This document shows positions 10,508-19,688 of a stretch of 64,000 nt of DNA, piece by piece; within the stretch, counting starts at the first letter, position 1, and the number at the start of each line of letters is the position of its first letter. The position numbers and the translations under genes were made by a program. Source of the stretch: Ascarosepion bandense. Lineage: Eukaryota; Mollusca; Cephalopoda; Sepiida; Sepiidae. The stretch covers positions 4,977,501 to 5,041,500 of the forward strand of contig JBBBDQ010000913.1 in NCBI GenBank assembly GCA_037127315.1, in the 5' to 3' direction. The notes under the pieces were generated by a model. It was given only the letters and a program-made list of their open reading frames with translations, did no database searches and was not told the origin of the DNA.

Positions 10508-11905
10508 AATACAAGGGTCGGCTGAAAAGTTCATAGGCTGACTATGGAGGAGTGATACTGGAGCAGCGAAATCTTGCATGCATTAATTTTAATTCTTCTT
10601 ATTAATAACTGCATTGTTTATTTCCAAGTAAGATTTATAGGAAAGATTTATAGGCATATTGTGAAGGAATGAAGCTAGACCTATGAAATCTTGTATGCAT
10701 TAGTTTTAACTCTTCTTATTAATAACTGCATTGTTTATTTCCAAGTAAGATTTATAGGAAAGATTTATAGGCATATTGTGAAGGAATGAAGCTAGACCTA
10801 TGAAATCTTGTATGCATTAGTTTTAACTCTTATTAATAACTGCATTGTTTATTTCTAGATGATGATTGGCTGAATCATTCATAGGCTGACTATGAAGGAG
10901 TGAAGCTAGGGTGGTAAAATCTTGCATGTATAATTTCAATCTTTTTTTTATGAATATCTGTATTGTTTCTTTCCAGACACAAGGATTGGCTGGAAAGTTC
11001 ATAGGCTGACTATGAAGGAAAAGTAATAGAGATGTAAAATCTTGTATGTATTAATTTTAATTCTTCTTATTAATAAGTGCATTGTTTCTTTCTAGGTAAG
11101 ATTTATAGGAAACATTTATAGGCTTATGAAGGAATGAAGCTTGACCTATGAAATCTTGCATGCATTAATTTTAACTCTTCTTATTAATAACTGCATTGTT
11201 TATTTCTAGATGACGATTACCTGAAAAGTTCATAGGCTGACGATGAAGGAGTGAAGTAGGGTGGTAAAATCTTGCATGCATTAATTTTAATTCTTCTTAT
11301 TAATAACTGCATTGTTTATTTCTAGATGATGATTGGCTGAATCATTCATAGGCTGACAATGAAGGAGTGATACTAGGGTGGTAAAATCTTGCATGTATAA
11401 TTTCAATCTTTCTTATTAATATTGTTTCTTTCCAGACACAAGGATTGGCTGGAAAGTTCATAGGCTGACTATGAAGGAAAAGTAATAGAGATGTAAAATC
11501 TTGTATGTATTAATTTTAATTCTTCTTATTAATAAGTGCATTGTTTCTTTCTAGGTAAGATTTATAGGAAACTTTTATAGGCTTATGAAGGAATGAAGCT
11601 TGACCTATGAAATCTTGCATGCATTAATTTTAACTCTTATTAATAACTGCATTGTTTCTTTCCAGTCAAGAAGGGGGCTGAAACATTCATAGGCTGACTA
11701 TGAAGAAGTGAAGCTTGGGTGGTAAAATCTTGCATGCATAATTTCAATCTTTCTTATTAATATCTGTATTGTTTCTTTCCAGACACAAGGATTGGCTGGA
11801 ATGTTCATAAGCTGACTACAAAGGAGTGAAACTGGAGCAGCAAAATCTTGCATTCATTGATTTCAACTCTTCTTATTAATAAGTGCATTGTTTCTTCCCA
11901 AATAA
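10508..11905. repeat. Tandem array, ~117-bp unit, about twelve copies
   Basis: 'cataggctgac' or its variants recurs at about 10532, 10650, 10768, 10881, 10999, 11120, 11231, 11346, 11458, 11575, 11690 and 11805. Two unit types alternate irregularly: one with 'ggctgaaaagttcataggctgac', one with 'gatttataggaaa...aggaatgaagctagacctatg'. The unit start resembles a Tc1/mariner terminal repeat, so the array may have grown from a transposon end. Confidence 0.9.
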
Positions 11906-12050
11906 AATAACAATGTCAATCATTATCTACTGTTTTCTTGGTTACTCTTCTCATATTTTAATAATATTTCCCTTTTCTTATTCCTTCACACTCAGAAACC
12001 CCTTGCATCGTAGTGGCTTCGCAGCCTTGTATGGGGGTGAAATGATAAAA
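11905..12050 (+). mobile_element. LINE 3' end fragment (copy E)
   Basis: Short 3'-terminal piece of the CR1/Jockey-like LINE: 'caatgtcaatcattatctac' through 'tcgtagtggcttcgcagcc' to 'ttgtatgggggtgaaatgata'. No protein domain remains. Confidence 0.65.
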
Positions 12051-12514
12051 AATTTAATCCTTGCTATCTCAAAAGTAGAGTGAAAAGTTCTCTGTAATAT
12101 TAGAAAGTCAGCTCCTTTTCTTGGTAACATGACCCATGTATATTTCAGAAGAGATGCAAAAGTGTCAACTTCCTCCAGATGGAGCAAATCTACAGTGTGC
12201 TATTTAATCAGTGGGTGAAAGAGAGAAAGAGAAAAACAACATCATTGTGGTTTCTTTGATATGCCCTGACTAACCTTAACCACACCCTGTATGACCTGTG
12301 TCTCAGGAAACTACCCTCCCCAACCTTGGGAGATTTAATTTTTTTTTCAACTCAACCAACAAAGTTGGACAAAGGTTATATATTCACCCATTTTAGCCTG
12401 TCTGTCTATATAATATCTCCAAAAGTTCTTAATGGATTTTGTGGAAGTAGGAGGGCATGGGTTGAAAAATATGACTGATAAAATTTTGTGGCAGATTTAC
12501 AAATTTTTTTCAAT

Positions 12515-12812
12515 AGTCAGTCAGTTAAGTGCCATACATGATACATGCTTTGAACAATCATATCTCAAAAGAGACATGACTGACTGGGCAGAAGATTATC
12601 CCCGCAGTAGGTTGCCATTGCTTTCTGCAGTAGACTGGTTGCCAGCCAAGGAATCTGTCCTATTATTTAACCCATAACTGGAGGGAAGAGATGGATTAAT
12701 ACCTTTCCCAAGGGTATTTGTGCATAAGAAAGGAATTCAACTAAAATTCGAACTCAGCTACCCGAGATTTGTCGTTCAGAGTCGATATCCACTGCACCAC
12801 AAGGCACATCCT
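12515..12812 (-). mobile_element. Full-length tRNA-derived SINE (S2)
   Basis: Same family as S1, head at 12812 and tail at 12515 on the minus strand. The B-box-like 'gagttcgaattttag' and all body landmarks are present. Confidence 0.85.
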
Positions 12813-12814
12813 AG

Positions 12815-13160
12815 ATTTCAATATATGTTCTCATAATCCTCACTTCCAACCATCTTTTCTTTCACTAATATCACTACTTATTCACAAAAGTTCATCAGGT
12901 CAGTGGCTTACTATCTTCTCCTGTCTACCTTGCCCTCAATATGCTACATAAGGGTTAAGTTTTCAAAGATTTCCTCCCTCAGTATATGTCTAAGGAATTT
13001 CAGTTGTCTCTTACTGATTTTTAGTGTACTTTCTGTGACCATTTTCTTTAACATTTTATTGTTGCTTACTTGCTCCACCCATAGAATTTTCTGCTGAACC
13101 AAATTTCTGCTGCCTCTAGTTTTTTCCTCATCCTTGGGGAGATTGTTCAACATTCACTGC
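12815..13160 (-). pseudogene. Second LINE family (LINE-2), C-terminal fragment
   Basis: The minus-strand frame 12944-13153 contains 'KRQLKFLRHILREEIFENLT', the diagnostic C-terminal block of a reverse-transcriptase LINE unlike the CR1/Jockey family seen elsewhere. The same block is at 56487-56640 ('KKRELKFLGHNMRKESLDNL'). No catalytic domain is present here. Confidence 0.65.
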
Positions 13161-13420
13161 CATACAAAAAGATTCCCTTCCGCTTACTTGCTTTCTCGAT
13201 AGCTACAATAGTCATCTCTTGTCTCACTAACTTACATCCTCTCTTTCATGCTTTTTTCTCCGTCCACTCCACTCTCATCAGTATTCTCTTCCTTCTCATA
13301 CTCACCTCCTGACACCCTCTGTAACCTGTCACTCTTTCTCATAACATTCCTCCTATGTAACCTCCTGCACAACAGTGGCAGTAAAATGCATTGCTTGGGG
13401 CCACACGATTATGAGAAAAA
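13161..13420 (+). mobile_element. CR1/Jockey-like LINE 3' end (copy F)
   Basis: 'gattcccttccgcttacttg' followed by 'ctcactaacttacatcctctc' and the 3' end 'gcagtaaaatgcattgcttgg' match LINE copies B and M. 5'-truncated, no domain. Confidence 0.75.
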
Positions 13421-13463
13421 ATATATAAGATATCACTTGTGTTAGTAATTCTATCATATCTAA

Positions 13464-14151
13464 TCTAAACTTATTTATAAATGGAACTTTGTGTGCGTGT
13501 CTGTCCGTTACCTATAGACTCTGAAACGGCTGAACCAATTTTCTTGAAAATTTACACAGTTGTGCTGTAAGCGTCTGTGGGTGTTCTTAGCTAGGTCTTG
13601 TGTCAAAAATCGATAATCAAAAAAATCAGGTTATAGAAGGAGTGGTCCGATTTTAATCAAATTTGATACACTCATAGACAAAGACATAAGAAACGATATT
13701 CAGAAGTTCCAAGGTTGCAGTTTTTACAATAGTGCAGAAATTAATAATATATATATATATAAAAGGCAAGATGTTTGTGTGTGTATGTTTATCTGCCTCT
13801 ATGTCTCTATTTTTTCAGCCCTTTTATTTTAGTTTTTGCTTCGGGTTTGGCTCTAAGTAGGTATAATTGTAGTTCTTAGTCTCAGCCATGATACCATTTA
13901 CTCAGAGGACTTATTTAGCCTTCAAAATTCAGTTTACGATGAAAAAAACTTATTTGATATCAATACCAATAAATCAAAATTTGACATGCATCCAATCATT
14001 TTTTTTTTTTCAGTCTACGGTTTCGCTTTAACTTGAAACAACTATTGCTTTTTAGTCTTTCGTGCCAACGTCCAAAGAGTCTGAGCTCCAGGACCATGGA
14101 TTAGTTTTAAAGCTTTCATTATACCTGAGCAATGCCGGGCTATACTACTAG
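13464..14151 (+). mobile_element. Non-autonomous Helitron, longest copy (H3)
   Basis: TCTAAACTTATTTATAAATG start after A; CTAG end before T; 3' hairpin 'ctgagcaatgccgggc' (one mispair). At 688 bp it keeps both internal segments that shorter copies have singly: the (TA)n-'aaaaggcaagatg' part and the 'cagcccttttattttagtt' to 'cagtctacggtttcgc' part. It is the best template for a consensus. Confidence 0.85.
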
Positions 14152-14554
14152 TTTATCATATAGTAATCAAAAACTCTTTTCTTTATTTTTTAACAATTTT
14201 TTTCCATTTCTCAGCTTCTGGCTTAGCTTTTGGAATGCTTCTTTTGCTAATTTAATGCATACTTCAGATCTCAATGTCACATTTTTCATCCCCTGTTAAA
14301 ACACTTCCCAGATATCTTAATAGTATCACAAGTTTCTCAGGATAGCACTGATTTGGGTCTTGTCAATACACTACACACTCTTCTGGAGAGATTGTCTAGA
14401 ATGAAGAGGATCAATGATACAAAAAAGCATCAGGATTTCTTTGTTTCTAACAATACATTTCCATTTCTCAGCACCATACTTAGCTTTTGGAATGCTTCTT
14501 TCACTAGTTAAATGCATACTTTGGATCTCGGTGCTGCATTTTCTACCCCTGTTA

Positions 14555-15366
14555 TCAGGTTGGTGCAAAAGTTTTTACCAGTTTGTAAAAGGGGCATTTT
14601 ATATCATTGTAATTTGAGCTGAGTTCGAATTCTAGCTGAATTCATTGCATTCACTTAAGCGCAAATACCCTTGGAAAAGGTATTAATCCATCTATTCCTT
14701 CCAGTTATGGGTTAAATAACAGGACAGATTGGGTAAGCAACCAGTCTACCGCAGAAAGCAATGGCAACCTACTGCGGGATAATCTTCTGCCCAGTCAGTC
14801 ATGTCCCTTTCGAGACATAATCGCCCAAGCATATATCATGTATGGCACTTAACTGACTGAATTTATTTTATGCATATTGTTATTACTTAAACATATCACT
14901 ATGATTAATTTACAACTTTTTCTCTCAGATTATTTAAGCATCATTCATAGTTTTCTGCAATATTCTCACCCATGTTCTTTCCATCTAACAAACACATTAG
15001 GCATGCTCTACTCTATAAGTTTCACAGAGGTTCCAATGCAAATGCAAAGTGTTTCTTGTTGCAAATCTTTGCTTTCACGACACCTTCAGACACGATTTTT
15101 GAGTAGGCTTGTCACAGGTCATGAAAAGTGGATTCTCTATCATAATGTTAAACGTCGGCGATCGTAGATAAATCGAGGAGAAAGACCAGTTCAGCAACTG
15201 AGAGCATGACTCCACTCCAAAAAGATCATGTTGAGCAAATGGAATCAAGTTATAGAAAGCAAAGGTCATTATTGTCATGAATAAAGATTTTCAAAAACAC
15301 AGTTCTTCATTTTCAACATTTTCAAGATGAAATTTTAAATCGACCAAAACTTTTACACCGACCTGA
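14555..15366 (+). pseudogene. Dead mariner element 1 (carries a SINE)
   Basis: Terminal repeats TCAGGTTGGTGCAAAAG and, at the right, '...aaaacttttacaccgacctga'. The left flank is TA and the right flank begins TA. The frame near 15108-15165 gives 'VTGHEKWILYHNVKRRRS', the conserved central block of mariner transposase. The catalytic C-terminal part is missing by internal deletion. The SINE at 14616-14859 lies inside its left subterminal region. Confidence 0.85.
14616..14859 (+). mobile_element. SINE S3 inserted in mariner 1
   Basis: 5'-truncated copy beginning at the B-box part 'gagctgagttcgaattctagc' and ending 'cttaactgactg'. AATTT flanks it on both sides (14611-14615 and 14860-14864). The sister mariner has one uninterrupted 'atcattgtaatttattttat' at 15422-15441, which fixes the insertion point. 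Confidence 0.9.
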
Positions 15367-15376
15367 TATATATATG

Positions 15377-15955
15377 TCAGTGCAAATGCTTTTTGCCAGT
15401 TTGTAAAAGAGGTATTTTAAATCATTGTAATTTATTTTATACATATTGTTATTACTTAAACATATCAACATGATTAATTAATAAGTTTTTACTTCAGACT
15501 ATTCAAGCATCATCTATACATTTCTGCAATATTCTCAACCATGTTCTCCAGAGAACCTGCGACAATGTGTTTCTTATTGTGAATCTTTACTTTCACGACA
15601 CTTCAGACGCCATTTTTGGGTAGGCTTGTCAAAGGTGATGACAAGTGCCATCTTGCCCCATCCTGCATATTCTCCTGACCTCGCTCCTTTGGATTATCAC
15701 TTATTTTGAGGATTACAAAACTATTTAGTCGGCCTTAGGTTAACATCACAAGAAGAAATTGAACATGGGTTAGATTCATATTTCTCATCAAAACCTAAAG
15801 AATTTTACAAGTGAACCATTTATAAGCTCGTTGACAGATGGAATCATTTATAAAGAGCAAAGATCGTTATTGTTATGAATAAAGATTTTCAAAAACACAG
15901 TTTTTTCTTTTTAAAATGAAATTTTAAATCAGCAAAAACTTCTGCATCAACCTGA
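15377..15955 (+). pseudogene. Dead mariner element 2
   Basis: Left end TCAGTGCAAATGC (diverged from copy 1) and right end 'cttctgcatcaacctga'. Frames near 15640-15720 read the C-terminal catalytic block ('LPHPAYSPDLAPLDYHLF'), with the third Asp of the mariner DD34D triad at 'APLDYHLF'. The segment up to 'NKDFQKHSF' follows. It lacks the N-terminal half, so neither copy can encode a transposase. Confidence 0.85.
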
Positions 15956-16204
15956 AAAACACTTCCCAGGTATATGAATTTCCACACCTGCTTGATATTT
16001 ATATTTCCAATTTGTAACTCAAATCTCAGGAATTTTCTCTTGTTGATCACTAGACTTTCTGTTTTCTTGGAAGTTGATGGTTCATCCTTTTACCCCTCTT
16101 TCTTTTACCACCCTGTCTAGAAGATCCTTTAGTTTCCTTTCCAAGTCAGCCATAAAAAAAAGAAACAAACTAAACTGCGATTGTTTAAGCATAGTAAAAA
16201 GACA

Positions 16205-16484
16205 TTTTTAGTCTCCATCAGCATGGCTGATACTAACCTCCAAGAGAGCAACTCATTGTGCCTAAGGGTAATTGCACAGAAGGGATACAACGAACCCAAA
16301 TGGAATTGGAACTCAGCTCTTCAATTTTTAATTCCAAGCCATTATCCATTACACCACCCACATATTCAAGCTTACAGCATCTGGTATTCCCAAGCAGTTA
16401 CCCATCTACATCTTGACCCAGCTCAAAATTGCTTAACTTCGGTGATGATACAAGAACTAGTATTTGAACATGATATGGCTGTAA
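16205..16484 (-). mobile_element. 5S rRNA / tRNA composite SINE (copy 1)
   Basis: On the minus strand 16484-16370 aligns end to end with a 5S rRNA gene. Landmarks in plus orientation are 'cttacagcatctggtattcc', 'ttacccatct', 'ttgcttaacttcggtgat' and 'tgatatggctgtaa'. About 10 bases later a tRNA-like part begins, with A-box-like 'tggtgtaatggataatgg' and B-box-like 'gagttccaattcc'. It is a diverged copy with no 5S function expected. AmnSINE1-type SINEs of vertebrates have the same 5S-tRNA order. Confidence 0.75.
16370..16484 (-). pseudogene. 5S rRNA-derived segment
   Basis: Roughly 115 nt matching 5S rRNA over its full length with scattered substitutions, including the internal control region ('cacccatct' and 'gcttaacttcggtgatc' in reverse). 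It is isolated, not in a 5S array, and fused to a SINE body. Confidence 0.75.
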
Positions 16485-16689
16485 TATATTTTAGAAGTAA
16501 ACTAAGCAATTTCAAATTTTGTCAAATTCTGTCATATAGTTAAAGGACTGCCATAGAAAGTTTGCACTATAAATTTGTTAATATATTTTGGAATTAAGTC
16601 GAGCAATTTAGAAAACATAAATAAAAGATAAATTTATTAAATTTTATGCTTCATAAAATCAATTTGTAAACCAGCAGATTTTTTCAATC

Positions 16690-17195
16690 ATTTTACCCCA
16701 AGCAAGGCAACAAGGCCACTAAAATGCAGGTGGTTACAGAGAGTGAAAGAGAATGGGAAGACTGAAGTGAGAAAAAGGACAATAAAAGAACAGGATTCAG
16801 GAAGACAGAAGATGGCATTTGACATTGCATTTAAATTTTTAAAATTTGTAGATGACAGGGGAGCAAGAAATCAAGAATTCTACACAGGTAAGAAGTGCAA
16901 AACAACATTAGAATAAAACATACAGTTGCATCAAGCTCATCCAACAGTAAAATGGTGAGACCTACTTTCCAATCTAGTAGCACACTTCAATTCATGGAGT
17001 TGAGGCATTAAGGAAAAAAACTCAGAACAATTTCCATGAAAATATGTATAGAAAAAATAAAGAGAAGCCACATCATGTTGGTGATAAAGTGACTGAAGTC
17101 AAGATGTCAGGTCAAAATTGATTACATTAATTTAGTCTAAATTTTTTTTTTACATAATATCCTTTCAGGCCAGAGGTGAACATGGTCCTTCACAG
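16690..17195 (-). mobile_element. CR1/Jockey-like LINE 3' half (copy G)
   Basis: The 3' end is at 'ttttaccccaagcaaggcaac' (16690) and the element runs leftwards on the minus strand through 'gcatttaaatttttaaaatt', 'gaagtgcaaaacaac' and 'ccaatctagtagcac'. The 17155-17215 stretch is also shared with 42165-42220. 5'-truncated, no open domain. Confidence 0.75.
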
Positions 17196-17239
17196 CTTTC
17201 TTTTCTTTATTATTTATCAATTACCATATTTTTACAATT

Positions 17240-18575
17240 ATAATCATTTGATCCCAAGCAAGGCAGTACTGCCACTGGTGCACAGGGGGTTATATAAAAG
17301 GTGATAAGAAAGAGGAACAAGTCACAGAGGGTGTCAGAGAATGGATAAGAGAAGGATGAGAACACTGTTGTGAAGACAACTGCATGAGAGTAGAGTGGAA
17401 AGGGAAAAAAACATGATACAAAGGTTGTCAGGGAAAGTGTTGTGGGATCACCCCTTTTTGTATACAACAATGGACTCACCTGATGTGTACATATAATCCT
17501 GCCAATACAGAGATCAGCAGTTGTAAAGCAGTTGGCTTTGCTGCTATGACACTGTCAGCTCTCTGCTTCCGAGCAGAGAGCAATAACCCAGTCGAGGTTC
17601 CGCCGAAGGGTAGAAACACGACTGGGCAAAAATAGACAGACATTTTTTGGCCGGGCCATATAGCCCGGAAATCCCAGTCATAACTGACCATGTGTCACAT
17701 GTTGCCCTTACTGGGAGGGACAACTAAATATAGTTGTAAAGCAGTTGCTTAGTTGGTCAGTAAGTTGGTGCAGAGTTAGTTGGAGTTGTTTAGATATAGA
17801 CTCATTACCCGGACATACTATTTCACTGCAAGACTGTATATATTGATTTCTCCTAATAGTATTCCTGAAATGACTAACCCGCATTCCAGTTTGTATATTT
17901 TGTTCAATATAACTTACATTTTCTATCTCCATATCTGTTTTTGTTATTTATTATTTTGTGTGGTTTCTCACCCGGAGTCCACAACAGAAAGAATGTCAGT
18001 AAAGGAGATAAAAGATGGCAATTGACATTGCATTTAAATTTTTGGAGATTATAGCTGTCAGGGAAGCAAGTATATGGAAAAGAATTCCACAGATGTGAAG
18101 TGCAAGGAAAAAAGCTGGTAGAGTAGAAGTTGCAGTTACATTTGATCAGTTTCACTGCAAAAGTGTGGGACCTAGTTACTCGTCTAGTAGCTTGAGTAAA
18201 TTCATGTAGAAGGGGCAATAGGGAGCTAAGCTCATTGGAGCAAAAGCCATGAAAGTATTTGTAAAAAAGGGAAACCACATTACATCGATGAGAAAGTAAC
18301 TGGAGTTGAGCTACCAGGTCTGGATCAATTACATTGCAGATTGTCCATTGGTTTTTGTCAAAACCCTGAAATAAATAGCAGGGGTACCCAACCAAATGTG
18401 ACAGCAGTATTCAATGCATGGGCAGATGGTAGATTTATATATGTGTGCAAGATGGATTCAGACGAGAAAAACTTCCTTGCCCTACACAGTGAACCGACCT
18501 TCCTAACTGAAGATTTAGCTGTAGTCATTCCACTTGAGGTCGACTTATACTTAGAATATATATTAGAGTAGTTTC
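17240..18575 (-). mobile_element. CR1/Jockey-like LINE with solo LTR inside (copy H)
   Basis: The LINE 3' end 'gatcccaagcaaggcagtac' lies at 17250. The LINE is continuous on both sides of the solo LTR (17240-17437 and 17987-18575). The minus frame 17904-18395 reads the C-terminal segment ('NVVSLFYKYFHGFCSNELSS', 'LLHEFTQATRRVTRSHTFAV'). Minus-strand bases 18570-18358 read the upstream 'VGSLCRARKFFSSESILH' block. No catalytic RT region is included. Confidence 0.85.
17438..17986. mobile_element. Solo LTR, 549 bp, 5-bp target duplication
   Basis: Begins TGTTGTGG and ends CCACAACA (TG...CA with 8-bp inverted tips). It is flanked by GAAAG at 17433-17437 and 17987-17991, inside a LINE that is otherwise continuous. 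Two strong GC hairpins lie inside (arms 17558-17566/17573-17581 and 17651-17656/17663-17668), and 'agttgtaaagcagttg' is present twice (about 17518 and 17734). A 5-bp duplication is typical of Ty3/gypsy-type integrases. No internal retroviral region is present, so this is a recombination remnant. Confidence 0.9.
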
Positions 18576-19424
18576 CTATTGACTTCACAATTTGGAATTT
18601 AAAATTTTCGATTTTCTAAGACTGGTTACCACCCAAGGATAGAGAGCCCAGCATACCCTGCTATCATCTTAAGGATTAAAAGTGGGAGGAGTGAAGAAGC
18701 AGTACATCATTATCTCATGTGCTGGAATTGGTGATCTTGGGGTTTAGTGTCTACATTTATGATGGTAATTTTTGAGGGCACTTGGTCAGTTGCACCATTG
18801 AAACAAATGTCGACTAAGAATGAAGTTTCTGTGTGAATTTCTAGTATAAGGAATTATCATTATGTACACTATTTATATCGGGACTATTGTTTTCATTTTT
18901 GTTGTTATTATAACAAAATTTTGGCCATTGTGACTTTTTGCCTTCACCAAGTGTATATCTATTCAAGTAACCTACAGGAAATTCAAGACTGAACCCTTTG
19001 TCTAATCTATGAGGGTAGACAGTTCTTGTTCCACTGCCCATGTCTAAGAAAATCTCGTCTAGATCTTAATTTTAGTACTGCTCAGTTACTGCTTGCCATT
19101 TCCACTGAGTCCAAGGATTGAACTCACATCATTTAACATCCATTTCCATGCAAGGTTGGATGGGATTTTCTTGATGGCTCCATAATGGAAACAACATGAA
19201 AATACTGGAGTAAGTTCTACAGCTGTATGCCCTTACTAATACCAACCAGTTTAGAAGACTGGAAACTCAGTGCTTTTATTGAGACATCATTTCTAGAAAG
19301 TTTACCTAGTTTAGAGAGTTCAGCCTACTCTATTCTACACAGAGCTTTTTATTTCAGACATTTCCTTTTCTTAGACAAGTTACTATCCAAAGCTAAAGAC
19401 TCTTACGCAGTCTAACTTTTTTTT
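18576..19424. other. Unassigned DNA
   Basis: 18600-18700 has weak SINE resemblance ('gactggttaccacccaagg'). 18840-18920 resembles units of the array at 27150-27435 ('atttttgttgttattata'). 19110-19160 holds a minus-strand B-box-like 'gagttcaatcc' without a clear A box. The 62-codon frame at 19227 has no recognisable domain. Confidence 0.45.
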
Positions 19425-19600
19425 CTCTTAAATGACCCCAGTTTAGGGGTTATTTGCCCAATGTTTGAATCTTAACAGGTGCTACCACCCCGAGTCAAGG
19501 TGGACATGTGAACAACAGCAATTAAGAGGTGGTTCCATGTTCCTCTAAACCTCTCAATCAGAGGTCTTACTGCCAGATGAAGTTTATTGTCATACTGAGG
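19425..19600. mobile_element. Fragment of the 511-bp retroposon family
   Basis: Shares 'ccccagtttaggggttatttgccc', 'aacaggtgctaccaccc' and 'caattaagaggtggttcc' with 9765-9900 and 43700-43805. Only the GC-richer end is present. Confidence 0.7.
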
Positions 19601-19688
19601 AAAAACCCACATTTATTAATATGAAGTATTGAAATTCAAAATAAAAGCAAGCACCTTTTCAGGTATAATAATTTGAGATCTTAAATCC

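Larger units (their letters stand above)
14190..16150 (-). pseudogene. LINE-2 locus split by two mariners
   Basis: Minus-strand translation of 15960-16150 gives the RT segment after the catalytic box ('LDRVV', 'NFQEN', 'IPEI'), and 14440-14550 continues it ('GRKCSTEIQSMH', 'SERSIPKAKYG'). A second partial copy of the latter lies at 14200-14290 with an uninterrupted junction 'cccctgttaaaacacttccc' (about 14290-14310). That junction is broken at 14555 and resumes at 15956 ('aaaacacttccc'). The 1.4 kb between is the mariner pair. All frames are broken. Confidence 0.7.

Noticed and set aside
16181..16543. 120-codon plus-strand frame
   Set aside because: It lies across the 5S/tRNA composite SINE read in antisense; no protein signature.
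17904..18395. 163-codon minus-strand frame, the longest in the window
   Set aside because: It is the C-terminal part of the CR1/Jockey-like LINE read into its 3' region and on into the solo LTR. It has no catalytic domain and is not a host gene.
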